A stretch of 64,000 nucleotides of DNA from Klebsiella pneumoniae (GCF_000742135.1 NZ_KN046818.1:2868097-2932096); one strand, 5' to 3'; numbered from the stretch's first letter, positions 9,223-20,277 are shown. Notes: a model not told the origin generated them from the sequence alone. Numbers and translations: made by a program.

Positions 9223-9834
9223 TTACATGGCGTCCAGCGCTTTCTGCAACTTCCAGATATAGCGCGGCGCCTGCGGTGCCGGGTGTTTTTTCACCACATG
9301 TTCGAAGAACTCATCGGCGTCGAGATCGTTAATCTCCTCGATGGCGTCCTGGCGGTTCGAGGAGAAGGTACGCAGCAGCGCGCCAGCGCCGTTGGCATAG
9401 GAGACCACCACCGCATAGCGCATCACCTGCGGGTCTTTGATCCCCGCCAGCGGACCGTTCTCCAGAATGCTCAGATAGGCGGCCCCCATCGAGATATTAC
9501 GTTCCGGGTTTTTCAGCTCACTGACCGACGGCTCGCCGCGCCACCCCATCCGCCGATAGACATCGCGTCCGGAGGTCGAGGGCTTGAGCTGCATCAGCCC
9601 GACAGCGCCGGATTTACTCACCACCGCAGGATTACCACCCGACTCGATGGCGATGATCGCCGTGATCAGCTGCGGATCCACGCCCCAGGCGGCGCCGGCT
9701 TTTTCACTGATCGGCATCCACTGCATCGCCCGCTTCACCGGGACCTCGGGGTTCCACGGCGGGTTAGTGTAATCATGTTTCGAACTACAACCGGCCAGAA
9801 AAACGACTAAAATAAGCAACCATCTCAATTTCAC
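9223..9834 (-). CDS. emtA: Endo-type membrane-bound lytic murein transglycosylase EmtA
   Basis: The 203-residue lipoprotein has a signal peptide with lipobox FLAGC, lipidated at Cys16, and the family 1 lytic transglycosylase domain. The catalytic Glu64 is in IAIESGGNP, followed by [13 protein letters not shown] and a YANGAG motif. It cleaves the MurNAc-GlcNAc bond inside glycan strands with formation of 1,6-anhydroMurNAc. Length and catalytic position equal E. coli EmtA (MltE). It is divergent from ldcA, which processes the turnover products in the cytoplasm. Confidence 0.96.
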   Translation of the reverse strand: MKLRWLLILVVFLAGCSSKHDYTNPPWNPEVPVKRAMQWMPISEKAGAAWGVDPQLITAIIAIESGGNPAVVSKSGAVGLMQLKPSTSGRDVYRRMGWRGEPSVSELKNPERNISMGAAYLSILENGPLAGIKDPQVMRYAVVVSYANGAGALLRTFSSNRQDAIEEINDLDADEFFEHVVKKHPAPQAPRYIWKLQKALDAM

Positions 9835-10009
9835 ACATCTATCCTTATCTACCCAAACGCCATCATGCTACAGAACGACGGCCGCGGTACATCTCCCGCC
9901 TGCCGACAACCTGAAGGATGACGGGTGCGGACTGAAGTTAGCCACCTGGAGATGACAATCGCCATTCCAGGCGGCATCATAACCCTTTCATTCATAGCAA
10001 GGAATTATC

Positions 10010-10969
10010 ATGTCTCAGTTTTATCTGGTCGCGCCATCCGGGTATTGCATCAACCAGCAGGCGGCAGCCCGCGGCGTCGAGCGTCTGCAGCAGGCCGGAC
10101 ACGAGGTGGCCCACCAGCAGGTCATTCCCCGCCGGCAGCAGCGTTTCGCCGGGACTGAACATGAACGGCTGGCCGATATTAACCAGCTGGCCCAGTTGCC
10201 CGGCCGCAACCGGATCGTCCTCGCCGTGCGCGGCGGCTACGGCGCCAGTCGCCTGCTGCCGCATATCGACTGGCAGGGACTGGTTGCCCGCCAGCAGCGC
10301 GACCCGCTGCTGATTTGCGGCCACAGCGATTTCACCGCTATCCAGTCGGGCCTGCTGGCCATGGGCAACGTCATCACCTTCAGCGGTCCAATGCTCGCCG
10401 GCAACTTCGGCGCGGAGACCCTCGACCCGTTTACCGAGCACCATTTCTGGCAGGCGCTACGCCAGCCGGAATTCACCCTCGAATGGCCGGGCGAAGGGCC
10501 GAACTGCCGGGTGGAAGGCACCCTGTGGGGGGGAAATCTGGCGATGCTGACCTCGCTTATCGGCACGCCGTGGCTGCCGGCGATCCGCGACGGCATCCTG
10601 GTGGTGGAGGATATCAATGAGCACCCGTTCCGCGTCGAGCGCATGCTGCTTCAGCTGTTGCACAGCGGCGTGCTGGCGGCGCAGAAAGCGGTGATCTTCG
10701 GCAGCTTCACCGGCAGCGCGCCGAACGACTATGACGCGGGATACGATTTGCCGCAGGTCTTTGATTATCTGCGCCAGCAGCTATCCCTGCCGCTGATTAG
10801 CGGACTGGAGTTTGGCCACGAGCAGCGCACGGTGACCCTGCCGCTGGGCGCCCGCGCGCGCCTGGTGAATCAGGCGGCGGCCACCACCCTGACGATCGGC
10901 GGCCATCCGGTGCTGACAGAATATATTTCCCGAACGCATAGGCGGATCCCCTGCGAATTGTTAAAATAG
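10010..10969 (+). CDS. ldcA: Murein tetrapeptide L,D-carboxypeptidase LdcA
   Basis: The 319-residue cytoplasmic serine peptidase (family S66) removes the terminal D-Ala from tetrapeptides during murein recycling. The Ser-Glu-His triad is visible as Ser106 in GHSDFT, Glu200 in VVEDINEHP and His270 in EFGHEQ. AAGGAATTATC precedes the ATG. The C-terminus runs about 15 residues past the end of E. coli LdcA (304), as TEYISRTHRRIPCELLK. The short polar extension looks like a changed stop position, not a domain. It precedes cvrA by 47 bp in the same direction. Confidence 0.95.
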   Translation: MSQFYLVAPSGYCINQQAAARGVERLQQAGHEVAHQQVIPRRQQRFAGTEHERLADINQLAQLPGRNRIVLAVRGGYGASRLLPHIDWQGLVARQQRDPLLICGHSDFTAIQSGLLAMGNVITFSGPMLAGNFGAETLDPFTEHHFWQALRQPEFTLEWPGEGPNCRVEGTLWGGNLAMLTSLIGTPWLPAIRDGILVVEDINEHPFRVERMLLQLLHSGVLAAQKAVIFGSFTGSAPNDYDAGYDLPQVFDYLRQQLSLPLISGLEFGHEQRTVTLPLGARARLVNQAAATTLTIGGHPVLTEYISRTHRRIPCELLK

Positions 10970-11016
10970 TGTCACTTTTAGCCATTTTTTCACGCCAGTC
11001 AGGGAGTACGTGAACA

Positions 11017-12750
11017 TTGGACGCCGCTGCGGTCATTAGTCTGTTTATTCTGGGTTCTGTTTTAGTAACCTGCAGTATCTTATTGAGCTCCTTTTCTTCG
11101 CGCCTTGGCATCCCGATTCTGGTCATCTTTCTGGCCATCGGGATGCTGGCAGGCATTGACGGCATCGGCGGCATCCCCTTCGACAATTACCCCTTCGCCT
11201 ATATGGTGAGTAACCTGGCGCTGGCGGTGATCCTACTGGACGGCGGGATGCGCACCCAGGCCAGCTCCTTTCGCGTCGCGCTGTGGCCCGCGCTGTCGCT
11301 GGCGACGGTTGGGGTGCTGATCACCTCGGCGCTGACCGGGATGATGGCGGCCTGGTTGTTCAAGCTGGATCTGATCGAAGGCCTGCTGATCGGCGCCATT
11401 GTCGGCTCCACCGACGCCGCGGCGGTCTTCTCGCTGCTCGGCGGCAAGGGGCTCAACGAGCGCGTCGGCTCGACGCTGGAGATAGAGTCAGGCAGTAACG
11501 ACCCGATGGCGGTCTTCCTGACCATCACCCTGATCGAAATGATCCAGCAGCACCAAACCGGCCTCAGCTGGATGTTCGCCGTGCATATCATTCAGCAGTT
11601 CGGCCTCGGGATCGCCATCGGCCTCGGCGGCGGCTACCTGCTGCTGCAGATGATTAACCGCATCGTGCTGCCCGCCGGCCTCTATCCGCTGCTGGCGCTG
11701 AGCGGCGGGATCATGATTTTTGCCGTCACCACCTCCCTCGACGGCAGCGGTATCCTCGCCGTCTATCTCTGCGGCTTTCTGCTGGGCAACCGGCCGATCC
11801 GCAACCGGCACGGCATCCTGCAGAACTTCGACGGCCTAGCGTGGCTGGCGCAGATCGCCATGTTCCTGGTGCTGGGCCTGCTGGTGACGCCCTCCGACCT
11901 GCTGCCGATCGCTATCCCGGCGCTGCTGCTGTCGATGTGGATGATATTCATTGCCCGGCCCCTGTCGGTGTTTGCCGGCCTGCTGCCGTTTCGCGGCTTT
12001 AACCTGCGCGAACGGGTGTTTATCAGCTGGGTTGGCCTGCGCGGCGCGGTGCCCATTATTCTCGCGGTGTTCCCGATGATGGCCGGCCTGGACAACGCCC
12101 GCCTGTTCTTCAATGTCGCCTTCTTCGTGGTGCTGGTATCGCTGCTGCTGCAGGGCACTTCGCTGTCGTGGGCGGCGAAAAAAGCCAAAGTGGTGGTGCC
12201 GCCCATCAGCTGGCCCATCTCCCGCGTCGGGCTGGATATTCACCCGGAAAACCCGTGGGAGCAGTTTGTCTACCAGCTGGGGGCCGATAAGTGGTGCATC
12301 GGCGCGGCGCTGCGCGACTTGCACATGCCACCGGAGACGCGGATTGCCGCGCTGTTTCGCAACAATGTCCTGCTGCACCCCACCGGCAGCACCCGCCTGC
12401 GGGAAGGCGATATCCTGTGCGTTATTGGTCGGGAGCACGACCTGCCGGCGCTCGGCAAAATGTTCAGCCAGTCGCCGCCGGTGGCGCTCGATCAGCGCTT
12501 TTTCGGCGACTTCATTCTTGATGCTGAGGCCCGCTTCGCCGATGTGGCGCAAATCTACGGTCTCGACGGCGGTGAGGAGTTCCGCGAGCATCAGCAGTCG
12601 CTCGGGGAAGTGGTGCAGCAGCTGCTGGGCGCCGCGCCGGTGGTGGGCGACCAGGTGGAGTTCGCCGGGATGGTGTGGACGGTAGCTGAAAAAGAGAACG
12701 ATCACGTGCTGAAGGTTGGGGTGCGGGTCGCGGAAGACGAGGCGGAGTGA
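11017..12750 (+). CDS. cvrA: K+/H+ antiporter CvrA (NhaP2 type)
   Basis: The 577-residue inner-membrane transporter belongs to the CPA1 family. About 12 to 13 hydrophobic segments span residues 1-390, with the conserved [16 protein letters not shown] and [12 protein letters not shown] segments. A cytoplasmic TrkA-C-like domain (about residues 400-490) and a CorC-like domain follow. It exchanges cytoplasmic K+ for protons and is linked in E. coli to volume regulation at low osmolarity. The start is a TTG, supported by AGGGAG 10 bp upstream and by the match of [14 protein letters not shown] to E. coli CvrA. The GTG at 11010 is out of frame. Confidence 0.95.
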   Translation: MDAAAVISLFILGSVLVTCSILLSSFSSRLGIPILVIFLAIGMLAGIDGIGGIPFDNYPFAYMVSNLALAVILLDGGMRTQASSFRVALWPALSLATVGVLITSALTGMMAAWLFKLDLIEGLLIGAIVGSTDAAAVFSLLGGKGLNERVGSTLEIESGSNDPMAVFLTITLIEMIQQHQTGLSWMFAVHIIQQFGLGIAIGLGGGYLLLQMINRIVLPAGLYPLLALSGGIMIFAVTTSLDGSGILAVYLCGFLLGNRPIRNRHGILQNFDGLAWLAQIAMFLVLGLLVTPSDLLPIAIPALLLSMWMIFIARPLSVFAGLLPFRGFNLRERVFISWVGLRGAVPIILAVFPMMAGLDNARLFFNVAFFVVLVSLLLQGTSLSWAAKKAKVVVPPISWPISRVGLDIHPENPWEQFVYQLGADKWCIGAALRDLHMPPETRIAALFRNNVLLHPTGSTRLREGDILCVIGREHDLPALGKMFSQSPPVALDQRFFGDFILDAEARFADVAQIYGLDGGEEFREHQQSLGEVVQQLLGAAPVVGDQVEFAGMVWTVAEKENDHVLKVGVRVAEDEAE

Positions 12751-12766
12751 TCCGCCCCGGAATAGG

Positions 12767-13837
12767 TTACAGGGTCACAACTGGCACCCGCGGCGCCAGG
12801 GCGCACATCAGCTCATAGCCGACGGTGCCGCTGCTGGCCGCCACGTCGTCGATTTTAATCTCTTTGCCCCACAGCTCGACCGGCGCGCCGATCCCGGCCT
12901 GCGGACAAGGCGTTAAATCGACCGCCAGCATATCCATCGATACGCGTCCCACGGTAGTGGTACGTACGCCATCCACCAGCACCGGCGTGCCGCTCGGCGC
13001 CACCCGCGGGTAGCCGTCGGCATAGCCGCAGGCGACGATGCCGATCCGCTGCTCCTGGGTGGTGCGGTACAGGCCGCCATAGCCAATCGCCTCGCCGGGA
13101 CGCAGGTTCTGCACGCCGATGATCTCGCTGCGCAGCGTCATGACCGGCTTCAGCCCGGTGTTGGCGATGTCCTGCCACTGCCCGGAAGGCGACGCGCCAT
13201 ACAGCACGATGCCTGGACGAACCCAGTCAAAATGCGCTTCCGGATGCCAGAGGGTCGCCGCCGAGTTGGCCAGCGAGCGCGGGCAATCCAGCCCCTCCGC
13301 CGCCTGTTCGATACGGCGCATCGGCTCGACAATTCCCTGCGGGTTCTCCGCCTCCGCGAAGTGCGACATCAGCGTCATCTCGCCGACGTTGCTTATCGCC
13401 CGCAGCTGCTGCCAGACGGTGTGGACCCGCTCAGGCATAAAGCCCAGCCGGTTCATGCCGCTGTTCACCTTGAGATAGATATCCAGCGGCGCGCGCAGCT
13501 TCGCCTGTTGCAGGGCCTTAATCTGCCAGTTGCTGTGGACGCTGGTGGTTAAACGATATTGATCCAGCACCGCCAGCTCATCGGCATGGAAGAAGCCCTC
13601 CAGCAGCAGGATCGGGCCTTTCCAGCCCTGCTCCCGCAGCAGGATCGCCTCTTCCAGGTTGAGCAAGGCGAAACCATCCGCCGCGCTTAACGCACTCCAT
13701 ACGCGCGCCACGCCGTGGCCGTAGGCGTTGGCCTTGACCACCGCCCACAGGCGCGACCCGGGGGCCGCGCGACGCACTATCTGTAAATTCTGCCGCAAGG
13801 CCAGCAGGTCGATGCTGGCCACTACCGGACGGGTCAT
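12767..13837 (-). CDS. dadX: Catabolic alanine racemase DadX
   Basis: The 356-residue PLP enzyme interconverts L- and D-alanine. The PLP-binding lysine is Lys35 in [11 protein letters not shown], and the second catalytic base is the Tyr of [10 protein letters not shown]. The length fits DadX. It is 9 bp downstream of dadA on the same strand, the dadAX operon that lets the cell use L-alanine: DadX makes D-alanine and DadA oxidises it to pyruvate. The closeness to dadA separates it from the biosynthetic paralogue Alr. Confidence 0.97.
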   Translation of the reverse strand: MTRPVVASIDLLALRQNLQIVRRAAPGSRLWAVVKANAYGHGVARVWSALSAADGFALLNLEEAILLREQGWKGPILLLEGFFHADELAVLDQYRLTTSVHSNWQIKALQQAKLRAPLDIYLKVNSGMNRLGFMPERVHTVWQQLRAISNVGEMTLMSHFAEAENPQGIVEPMRRIEQAAEGLDCPRSLANSAATLWHPEAHFDWVRPGIVLYGASPSGQWQDIANTGLKPVMTLRSEIIGVQNLRPGEAIGYGGLYRTTQEQRIGIVACGYADGYPRVAPSGTPVLVDGVRTTTVGRVSMDMLAVDLTPCPQAGIGAPVELWGKEIKIDDVAASSGTVGYELMCALAPRVPVVTL

Positions 13838-13846
13838 GCAAGCTCC

Positions 13847-15145
13847 TTAGTTGTGTGCGCCGTGCAGGTGCTGCGGGCGCGCCGGGGTAAAACCGGGGCT
13901 GTAGCGGGCAACCGCCAGATCGTCGTAAGGGATCGCCGGCGTGCGGCCGGAGATCAGATCGCTGATAAGCTGCCCGGAGCCGCAGGCCATGGTCCAGCCA
14001 AGCGTGCCGTGGCCGGTGTTGAGCCACAGATTTTTATACGCTGTGCGGCCGACCACCGGCGTGCCGTCCGGCGTCATCGGCCGCAGGCCCGTCCAGAACG
14101 TCGCCTGCTCCACGTGGCCGCCGCGCGGGAACAGATCGCGCACCACCATCTCCAGGGTTTCGCGACGCGGCTGCAGCAGCGCTTTGTTAAAACCGACGAT
14201 CTCCGCCATGCCGCCGACCCGAATGCGCTGATCGAAGCGGGTGATGGCGATTTTGTAAGTCTCATCAAGGATAGTTGAAACCGGCGCGCCGTCCTCCTGA
14301 GCGATCGGAATAGTTAATGAGTAGCCTTTCAGCGGGTAGACCGGTATATCCACCAGCCCTTTAAGCATCGCCGTCGAGTAGGAGCCGAAGGCCACCACAT
14401 AGGCGTCGCCCTTAATAATCTCATCGCCGCATTTCACCCCGGCAATGCGATCGCCCTCGTGCAGCAGCGCATCCACTGCGGTGTTGAAGCGGAAGGTCAC
14501 GCCGGCCTGTTCCGCCATTGCCGCCAAACGGGTGGTAAACAGCTGGCAGTCGCCGGTTTCATCATTTGGCAGGCGCAGGCCGCCGGTCAGTTTGTGGCTG
14601 ACCTCCGCCAGCGCCGGCTCCACCTCCGCCAACCGCTTCGCTTCCAGCAGCTGATACGGCACGCCGGCGTCCTCCAGAACCGCGATGTCGCGGGTGGCAT
14701 TTTCATACTGTTTGGCGGTACGGAACAACTGCAGCGTCCCGCCCTGGCGCCCTTCATACTGAATGCCGGTGGTGTCGCGCAGCGCCTTCAGGCAGTCGCG
14801 GCTGTACTCCGCCAGGCGCACCATACGGCCTTTGTTCTCCATATAGTGGCGGGTGTCGCAGTTGCGCAGCATCTGCCACATCCACTTCAACTGGAACGAG
14901 GTGCCGTCAAGACCGATCGCCAGCGGCGCATGGCGCTGAAACATCCATTTGATCGCCTTCAGCGGCACCCCCGGCGCCGCCCAGGGCGCCGCATAGCCGG
15001 GAGAAATCTGCCCGGCGTTGGCCGCGCTGGTCTCCTCTGCCGGACCGGGCTGACGGTCGATGACCGTCACGTCATGACCCGCCTGACTCAAATACCACGC
15101 GCTGGCTACCCCAACCACCCCACTTCCCAGTATGACGACACGCAT
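13847..15145 (-). CDS. dadA: D-amino acid dehydrogenase small subunit DadA
   Basis: The 432-residue FAD enzyme deaminates D-alanine and other D-amino acids oxidatively, passing electrons to the respiratory chain at the membrane. The N-terminal Rossmann motif [18 protein letters not shown] is the FAD-binding site (DAO family, PF01266). The start at MRVV is preferred over an in-frame codon 9 residues upstream because it begins the Rossmann strand directly, as in E. coli DadA (432 residues). It is the first gene of dadAX; a strong CRP site lies about 90 bp upstream. Confidence 0.96.
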   Translation of the reverse strand: MRVVILGSGVVGVASAWYLSQAGHDVTVIDRQPGPAEETSAANAGQISPGYAAPWAAPGVPLKAIKWMFQRHAPLAIGLDGTSFQLKWMWQMLRNCDTRHYMENKGRMVRLAEYSRDCLKALRDTTGIQYEGRQGGTLQLFRTAKQYENATRDIAVLEDAGVPYQLLEAKRLAEVEPALAEVSHKLTGGLRLPNDETGDCQLFTTRLAAMAEQAGVTFRFNTAVDALLHEGDRIAGVKCGDEIIKGDAYVVAFGSYSTAMLKGLVDIPVYPLKGYSLTIPIAQEDGAPVSTILDETYKIAITRFDQRIRVGGMAEIVGFNKALLQPRRETLEMVVRDLFPRGGHVEQATFWTGLRPMTPDGTPVVGRTAYKNLWLNTGHGTLGWTMACGSGQLISDLISGRTPAIPYDDLAVARYSPGFTPARPQHLHGAHN

Positions 15146-15232
15146 AGCGACTCCGTAACAGTTAAAGAACAATCATCTGATTACAAATTGATAACTCAGT
15201 TGAAAATATTATTCAACATACGCTTTATTTAT

Positions 15233-15248
15233 GGTGACTTAACTCACA
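15233..15248. promoter_or_regulatory. CRP site in the dadA-ycgB intergenic region
   Basis: GGTGA-CTTAAC-TCACA matches the CRP core TGTGA-N6-TCACA at 9 of 10 positions. The 15146-15466 interval separates dadA from divergent ycgB. E. coli dadAX is known to be controlled by cAMP-CRP and Lrp, so this site most likely serves dadA; the AT-rich stretch around 15180-15235 could hold Lrp sites. A second palindrome, TGAGATTTACGATCTCA (15283-15299), is of unknown meaning. Confidence 0.75.
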
Positions 15249-15408
15249 GCAAACCGCACCAGCCCTGCGCTGTGAGATTTACGATCTCATGCTGCGCTTT
15301 ATTTTTACCCAGCATTAAATTCTGCAAACAAGGCAAAAAAACGGCTTTGAGATGGGGAAATCGCGAAGAAAAGCGATTGGCGTACAGCACAGTTTGCTGC
15401 ACCGTGTT

Positions 15409-15416
15409 CTATGCTT
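15409..15416 (+). promoter_or_regulatory. Candidate RpoS-type -10 element of ycgB
   Basis: CTATGCTT matches the sigma-S -10 consensus CTATACTT at 7 of 8 positions, with no good -35 hexamer in front, and lies about 50 bp before the ycgB start. E. coli ycgB is a known RpoS-dependent gene, which fits. Confidence 0.45.
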
Positions 15417-15466
15417 GTTTAGAGGTTTTCCGTTCAGAGAAAACCAACAACAACGAGGGCGCGCTA

Positions 15467-16999
15467 ATGGCTACGATTGACTCCATGAACAGGGACACCA
15501 CCCGTTTAAGCGATGGACCCGACTGGACGTTCGAGTTACTGGAAACCTACCTGGCCGAAGTGGACCGGGTCGCCAAGCTCTATCGTCTTGACACCTACCC
15601 GCACCAGATCGAAGTCATTACTTCCGAGCAGATGATGGACGCCTACTCCAGCGTCGGCATGCCCATCAACTATCCGCACTGGTCGTTTGGCAAAAAATTT
15701 ATTGAGACCGAGCAGGCCTATAAGCACGGTCAGCAGGGTCTGGCGTATGAGATAGTCATCAACTCCAACCCCTGTATCGCCTACCTGATGGAGGAAAACA
15801 CCATCACCATGCAGGCGCTGGTGATGGCCCATGCCTGCTACGGGCATAACTCGTTTTTTAAAAATAACTATCTGTTTCGCAGCTGGACCGACGCCAGCTC
15901 GATCATCGACTATCTGATCTTTGCCCGTAAGTACATCACCGAGTGCGAAGAGCGCTATGGCGTCGACGAAGTAGAGAAACTGCTCGACTCCTGCCACGCG
16001 CTGATGAACTACGGCGTCGACCGCTATAAACGTCCGCAAAAAATCTCTCTGCAGGAGGAGAAAGCGCGGCAGAAAAGCCGGGAAGAGTATCTGCAAAGCC
16101 AGGTGAATATGCTGTGGCGCACCCTGCCGAAGCGCGAAGAGGAAAAAGCGATTGAATCCGCTCGTCGCTACCCTTCCGAACCGCAGGAGAACCTGCTGTA
16201 CTTTATGGAGAAGAACGCCCCGCTGCTCGAACCGTGGCAGCGCGAGATCCTGCGCATCGTGCGTAAAGTCAGCCAGTATTTCTACCCGCAGAAACAGACC
16301 CAGGTGATGAACGAGGGGTGGGCCACCTTCTGGCACTACACCATCCTCAACCATCTCTACGATGAAGGGAAAGTGACTGAGCGCTTTATGCTGGAGTTTC
16401 TCCACAGCCATACCAACGTGGTGTTCCAGCCGCCGTACAACAGTCCGTGGTACAGCGGGATTAACCCCTACGCGCTGGGCTTCGCCATGTTCCAGGACAT
16501 CAAGCGCATCTGTCAGTCGCCCACGGAAGAGGATAAGTACTGGTTCCCCGATATCGCCGGTTCTGACTGGCTGGAAACGCTGCATTTCGCCATGCGCGAC
16601 TTTAAGGATGAAAGCTTTATCAGTCAGTTCCTGTCGCCGAAGATCATGCGCGATTTCCGCTTCTTTACCGTGCTCGACGACGATCACAACAATTATCTGG
16701 AGATCTCGGCGATTCACAACGAAGAGGGTTATCGCGAGATCCGCAATAAGCTCTCCGCGCAGTATAACCTCAGCAATCTTGAGCCGAACATCCAGGTGTG
16801 GAACGTTGACCTGCGCGGCGACCGATCGCTGACCTTGCGCTATGTGCCGCACAACCGCGTCCCGCTGGACAAAGGCCGGCGCGAAGTGCTGAAGCATGTG
16901 CATCGTCTGTGGGGGTTCGATGTGCTGCTGGAGCAGCAGAACGCCGACGGCAGCATTGAGCTGTTGGACCGCTGCCCGGCGCGGCCGAACGCGCTATAG
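15467..16999 (+). CDS. ycgB: SpoVR family protein YcgB
   Basis: The 510-residue protein matches E. coli YcgB in length and throughout (PF04293, SpoVR). The function is not established. The family is named after a Bacillus spore cortex protein; in enterobacteria ycgB is part of the stationary-phase regulon. No signal peptide or membrane segment is seen. The open frame extends far upstream without a stop, but the ATG at 15467 starts the conserved MATIDSMNRD segment and lies downstream of the RpoS-like promoter, so the longer frame is not used. It is divergent from dadA. Confidence 0.94.
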   Translation: MATIDSMNRDTTRLSDGPDWTFELLETYLAEVDRVAKLYRLDTYPHQIEVITSEQMMDAYSSVGMPINYPHWSFGKKFIETEQAYKHGQQGLAYEIVINSNPCIAYLMEENTITMQALVMAHACYGHNSFFKNNYLFRSWTDASSIIDYLIFARKYITECEERYGVDEVEKLLDSCHALMNYGVDRYKRPQKISLQEEKARQKSREEYLQSQVNMLWRTLPKREEEKAIESARRYPSEPQENLLYFMEKNAPLLEPWQREILRIVRKVSQYFYPQKQTQVMNEGWATFWHYTILNHLYDEGKVTERFMLEFLHSHTNVVFQPPYNSPWYSGINPYALGFAMFQDIKRICQSPTEEDKYWFPDIAGSDWLETLHFAMRDFKDESFISQFLSPKIMRDFRFFTVLDDDHNNYLEISAIHNEEGYREIRNKLSAQYNLSNLEPNIQVWNVDLRGDRSLTLRYVPHNRVPLDKGRREVLKHVHRLWGFDVLLEQQNADGSIELLDRCPARPNAL

Positions 17000-17019
17000 C
17001 ATTGCGGGGCGAGTAAAAT

Positions 17020-17047
17020 AACAAAGGGGGCCATTGGCCCCCTTGTT
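17020..17047. terminator. Convergent terminator between ycgB and fadR
   Basis: A strong inverted repeat, AACAAAGGGGGCC / GGCCCCCTTGTT, separated by ATT, sits between the converging ends of ycgB (16999) and fadR (17074). It can serve both strands. Confidence 0.7.
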
Positions 17048-17073
17048 CTGTATATCGATCGCGAAAAGCCCGC

Positions 17074-17793
17074 TTAACGCATATTCATGGCTAAATCACC
17101 GGGCAGCGATTTCTGCATCCGGTGCCAGATCTCGCCGCTGTCATGGCCGTAGCGACGAACCAGCTCGTAAACCTGGTCATGCAGGCCAGCCTCACACACT
17201 TTCGCCAGCTGATGATAGAAACCGAGCGCCAGGCTGCGCGCTTCCGGGCTGGAGAAATAGTGGCGGCCGATGCGGGTATACAACCCCTTCATGCCGTTGA
17301 GGATCAGACCGTAGATCGGGTTGCCGGAGGCAAACGCCAGACCACGGAAAATATTATAATCAAGCTCGGCGAAGGCGTCGGCGTGATCCTCCACCTCCCG
17401 GGCGCTGTCCAGGACCGCCAGCGCTTTATCCGGATGCTGGCGAAACGCGGTGCGGATAAAAATCGTGGAAATGTTGGTGCGCACGGAGAGCAGATTATCA
17501 ATCAACTGCGGTACGCTGTCGTGATCGAGGCGCGCCAGCGTTTCGAGGATATTCAGGCCTGAGGTTTCCCAAAAGTTATTCACTTTAGTGGGCTTACCAT
17601 GCTGAATGGTCAGCCAGCCGTCACGGGCCAGACGCTGCAATACTTCGCGCAGGGTTGTGCGGGTGACACCGATCAGCTCAGAAAGCTCGCGTTCAGCGGG
17701 GAGAATCGATCCGGGAGGGAAGCGGTTATTCCAGATACTCTCAATGATGTACTCTTCCGCGAAACCCGCAGGGCTCTGCGCCTTAATGACCAT
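17074..17793 (-). CDS. fadR: Fatty acid metabolism regulator FadR
   Basis: The 239-residue GntR-family regulator has an N-terminal winged helix (about residues 8-74, including [19 protein letters not shown]) and a C-terminal acyl-CoA-binding helical domain. It represses fatty acid degradation genes and activates fabA/fabB; long-chain acyl-CoA releases it from DNA. The start at [11 protein letters not shown] gives the same length as E. coli FadR and discards a 25-residue in-frame extension. One target, fadD, is in this window with a strong operator. It is divergent from nhaB. Confidence 0.97.
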   Translation of the reverse strand: MVIKAQSPAGFAEEYIIESIWNNRFPPGSILPAERELSELIGVTRTTLREVLQRLARDGWLTIQHGKPTKVNNFWETSGLNILETLARLDHDSVPQLIDNLLSVRTNISTIFIRTAFRQHPDKALAVLDSAREVEDHADAFAELDYNIFRGLAFASGNPIYGLILNGMKGLYTRIGRHYFSSPEARSLALGFYHQLAKVCEAGLHDQVYELVRRYGHDSGEIWHRMQKSLPGDLAMNMR

Positions 17794-18041
17794 AGTAAGA
17801 TTTCCATTACACAGCGTTACAATTGCACTCATCATACCAGAGCCGCTATAGCGCAGATAGCATGGCAAGTGAATTAAAAAGGGATCGCCGTTTCATTTTC
17901 CGCTTTTACTTTGCGCTTTTCCTTATCTTCACAAACCGCCAGCACGGCGCGAAGAAAGTTGCTTCTCATTTTGCTCAACTGGTACTCTTGCCAATCGTTA
18001 TGCACAAAACCATGCACTCATTGACGGGGAAGGATTCTGTC

Positions 18042-19592
18042 GTGGAAATTTCTTATGGCCGCGCGCTGTGGCGCAATTTTCTTGGCCAGTCGCCGGACTG
18101 GTACAAGCTGGCATTAATCATTTTCTTAATCGTAAATCCGCTGGTGTTCGCCGTGGCGCCGTTTGTCGCCGGCTGGCTGCTGGTGGTCGAGTTTATCTTT
18201 ACCCTCGCCATGGCGCTGAAGTGCTATCCGCTGCTGCCGGGTGGTCTGCTGGCTATCGAGGCGCTGCTGATCGGCATGACCAGCCCGGCGCACGTGCGGG
18301 ACGAGATCGCCGGCAATCTGGAGGTGCTGCTCCTGCTGATGTTCATGGTGGCGGGTATCTACTTTATGAAACAGCTTTTGCTGTTCGTGTTTACGCGCCT
18401 GCTGCTGGGGATCCGCAGCAAAATGCTGCTATCGCTGGCGTTCTGCCTGGCGGCCGCGTTCCTCTCGGCCTTTCTCGATGCGCTGACGGTGGTGGCGGTA
18501 GTGATCAGCGTCGCCGTCGGGTTCTATGGCATCTATCACCGCGTCGCCTCGGCGCGCCCGGACGATAGCGACCTGCTCGATGACAGCCATATCGAGCAGC
18601 ACTACCGTGAGGTGCTGGAGCAGTTCCGCGGCTTTCTGCGCAGCCTGATGATGCACGCCGGCGTCGGGACCGCGCTCGGCGGCGTCATGACCATGGTCGG
18701 CGAGCCGCAAAACTTGATTATCGCCAAAGCCGCGGGCTGGCATTTTGGCGAGTTCTTTCTTCGCATGGCGCCCGTGACCCTGCCGGTGATGGTCTGCGGT
18801 CTGTTAACCTGTCTGCTGGTCGAAAAGTATCGCCTGTTTGGCTACGGCGAACCGCTACCGCCGACGGTGCGCAAGGTGCTGCAGGAGTTTGACGATCGCA
18901 GCCGCGCCCAGCGCAGCCGTCAGGAGCGACTGCGGCTGATTGCCCAGGCGCTCATTGGCGTTTGGCTGATCGTGGCCCTGGCTTTTCACCTGGCTGAGGT
19001 CGGCCTGATTGGCCTGTCGGTGATCATCCTCGCCACCACCTTTACCGGCGTTACCGATGAGCACGCCATTGGCAAGGCGTTCACCGAGGCGCTGCCCTTT
19101 ACCGCGCTGCTGACGGTCTTCTTCTCCATCGTCGCGGTTATCATCGATCAGCAGCTGTTCACGCCGGTGATCGAGTTTGTCCTGCAGGCCTCGCCGCACG
19201 CGCAGCTGTCGCTGTTTTATCTGTTCAACGGCCTGCTGTCGTCCATTTCGGATAACGTGTTTGTCGGCACGGTCTACATCAACGAAGCGAAAGCGGCGCT
19301 CGAACATGGCGCCATCAGCCTGCCCCAGTTTGAGATGCTGGCGGTAGCGATCAACACCGGCACCAACCTGCCCTCGGTGGCCACCCCGAACGGCCAGGCG
19401 GCGTTTCTCTTCCTGCTGACTTCCGCCCTGGCGCCGCTTATTAGGCTCTCCTATGGCCGTATGGTGTGGATGGCGCTGCCCTACACCATCGTACTGACGC
19501 TGGTCGGCCTGTTATGCGTCGAGTTCACCCTGATGCCAGTCACCGACTGGCTGCTGGCGCACGGCTGGCTGGTGACGCCCAGCCTGCCCTGA
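18042..19592 (+). CDS. nhaB: Na+/H+ antiporter NhaB
   Basis: The 516-residue inner-membrane antiporter expels Na+ in exchange for protons. It has about 12 hydrophobic segments, with conserved stretches [17 protein letters not shown] and [19 protein letters not shown]. The start is a GTG, with GGAAGG about 8 bp upstream, giving [16 protein letters not shown] as in E. coli NhaB. The open frame continues upstream for 73 codons, but that part is AT-rich, unlike the family and has no better start signal. The 248-bp gap to fadR carries the divergent promoters. Confidence 0.96.
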   Translation: MEISYGRALWRNFLGQSPDWYKLALIIFLIVNPLVFAVAPFVAGWLLVVEFIFTLAMALKCYPLLPGGLLAIEALLIGMTSPAHVRDEIAGNLEVLLLLMFMVAGIYFMKQLLLFVFTRLLLGIRSKMLLSLAFCLAAAFLSAFLDALTVVAVVISVAVGFYGIYHRVASARPDDSDLLDDSHIEQHYREVLEQFRGFLRSLMMHAGVGTALGGVMTMVGEPQNLIIAKAAGWHFGEFFLRMAPVTLPVMVCGLLTCLLVEKYRLFGYGEPLPPTVRKVLQEFDDRSRAQRSRQERLRLIAQALIGVWLIVALAFHLAEVGLIGLSVIILATTFTGVTDEHAIGKAFTEALPFTALLTVFFSIVAVIIDQQLFTPVIEFVLQASPHAQLSLFYLFNGLLSSISDNVFVGTVYINEAKAALEHGAISLPQFEMLAVAINTGTNLPSVATPNGQAAFLFLLTSALAPLIRLSYGRMVWMALPYTIVLTLVGLLCVEFTLMPVTDWLLAHGWLVTPSLP

Positions 19593-19720
19593 GTCAGTTT
19601 TTGCCCGGGTTCGCCCGGGCGCATCAATAACCCGTTACGGAATATTTTCCGCCGCGCCTCTGGCGTCGGTTCGGTTTTCGTTTACACTGCCATGATTTAG
19701 CATCTTCCAGGGAAATGATT

Positions 19721-20251
19721 ATGTTGCAATATTTAAACCAGTGCTCAAGAGGACGCGGTGCCTGGCTCCTGATGGCGTTGACCGCTTTTATTCTCGAACT
19801 TGTCGCGCTGTGGTTCCAGCACGTGATGCTGCTGCAGCCGTGTGTCATGTGTATTTACGAACGCTGCGCGCTGTTCGGCATCATGGGCGCGGGACTGGTG
19901 GGCGCTATCGCCCCCAAAACGCCGCTGCGCTATGTCGCCATGGCAATCTGGTTGTACAGCGCGATACGCGGACTACAGCTGGCGTGGGAGCATACGATGA
20001 TCCAGCTGCACCCTTCACCGTTCCAGACCTGCGATTTCGCCGCCCGCTTCCCAACCTGGCTGCCGCTGGATAAATGGCTGCCGCAGGTTTTCGTTGCGTC
20101 CGGAGACTGTTCAGTACGTCAGTGGCAGTTCCTGTCGCTGGAGATGCCGCAATGGCTGGTGGGGATTTTCGCCGCCTATCTGCTGGTCGCTATTCTGGTG
20201 ATCGTTGCTCAGCCTTTCAAAGCGAAAAAACGCGATCTGTTTGGTCGTTAA
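19721..20251 (+). CDS. dsbB: Disulfide bond formation protein DsbB
   Basis: The 176-residue inner-membrane protein reoxidises periplasmic DsbA and passes the electrons to quinones. It has four transmembrane segments. The first periplasmic cysteine pair is Cys41-Cys44 (CVMC) and the second is Cys104-Cys130, the positions known in E. coli. The start at [13 protein letters not shown] is preferred over an ATG two codons upstream from the E. coli match. Confidence 0.97.
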   Translation: MLQYLNQCSRGRGAWLLMALTAFILELVALWFQHVMLLQPCVMCIYERCALFGIMGAGLVGAIAPKTPLRYVAMAIWLYSAIRGLQLAWEHTMIQLHPSPFQTCDFAARFPTWLPLDKWLPQVFVASGDCSVRQWQFLSLEMPQWLVGIFAAYLLVAILVIVAQPFKAKKRDLFGR

Positions 20252-20277
20252 GCCGCGGCAAGTCCAGCCCACAATGA

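Noticed and set aside
14459..15466. Long in-frame extension upstream of ycgB, giving an 846-codon frame
   Set aside because: It lies antisense to dadA and through the intergenic promoter region; YcgB homology begins at 15467. High-GC antisense frames stay open by chance.
15536..16903. 455-codon frame antisense to ycgB
   Set aside because: Shadow of the ycgB codon pattern; no family resemblance and no ribosome-binding site.
17823..18041. N-terminal extension of NhaB by 73 codons
   Set aside because: Not part of the NhaB family; the GTG at 18042 has a good Shine-Dalgarno sequence and gives the normal length.
19605..19622. GCCCGGG-TTC-GCCCGGGC-like palindrome after nhaB as an intrinsic terminator
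   Set aside because: The T-run lies before the stem on the plus strand and none follows it, so termination of nhaB cannot be claimed.
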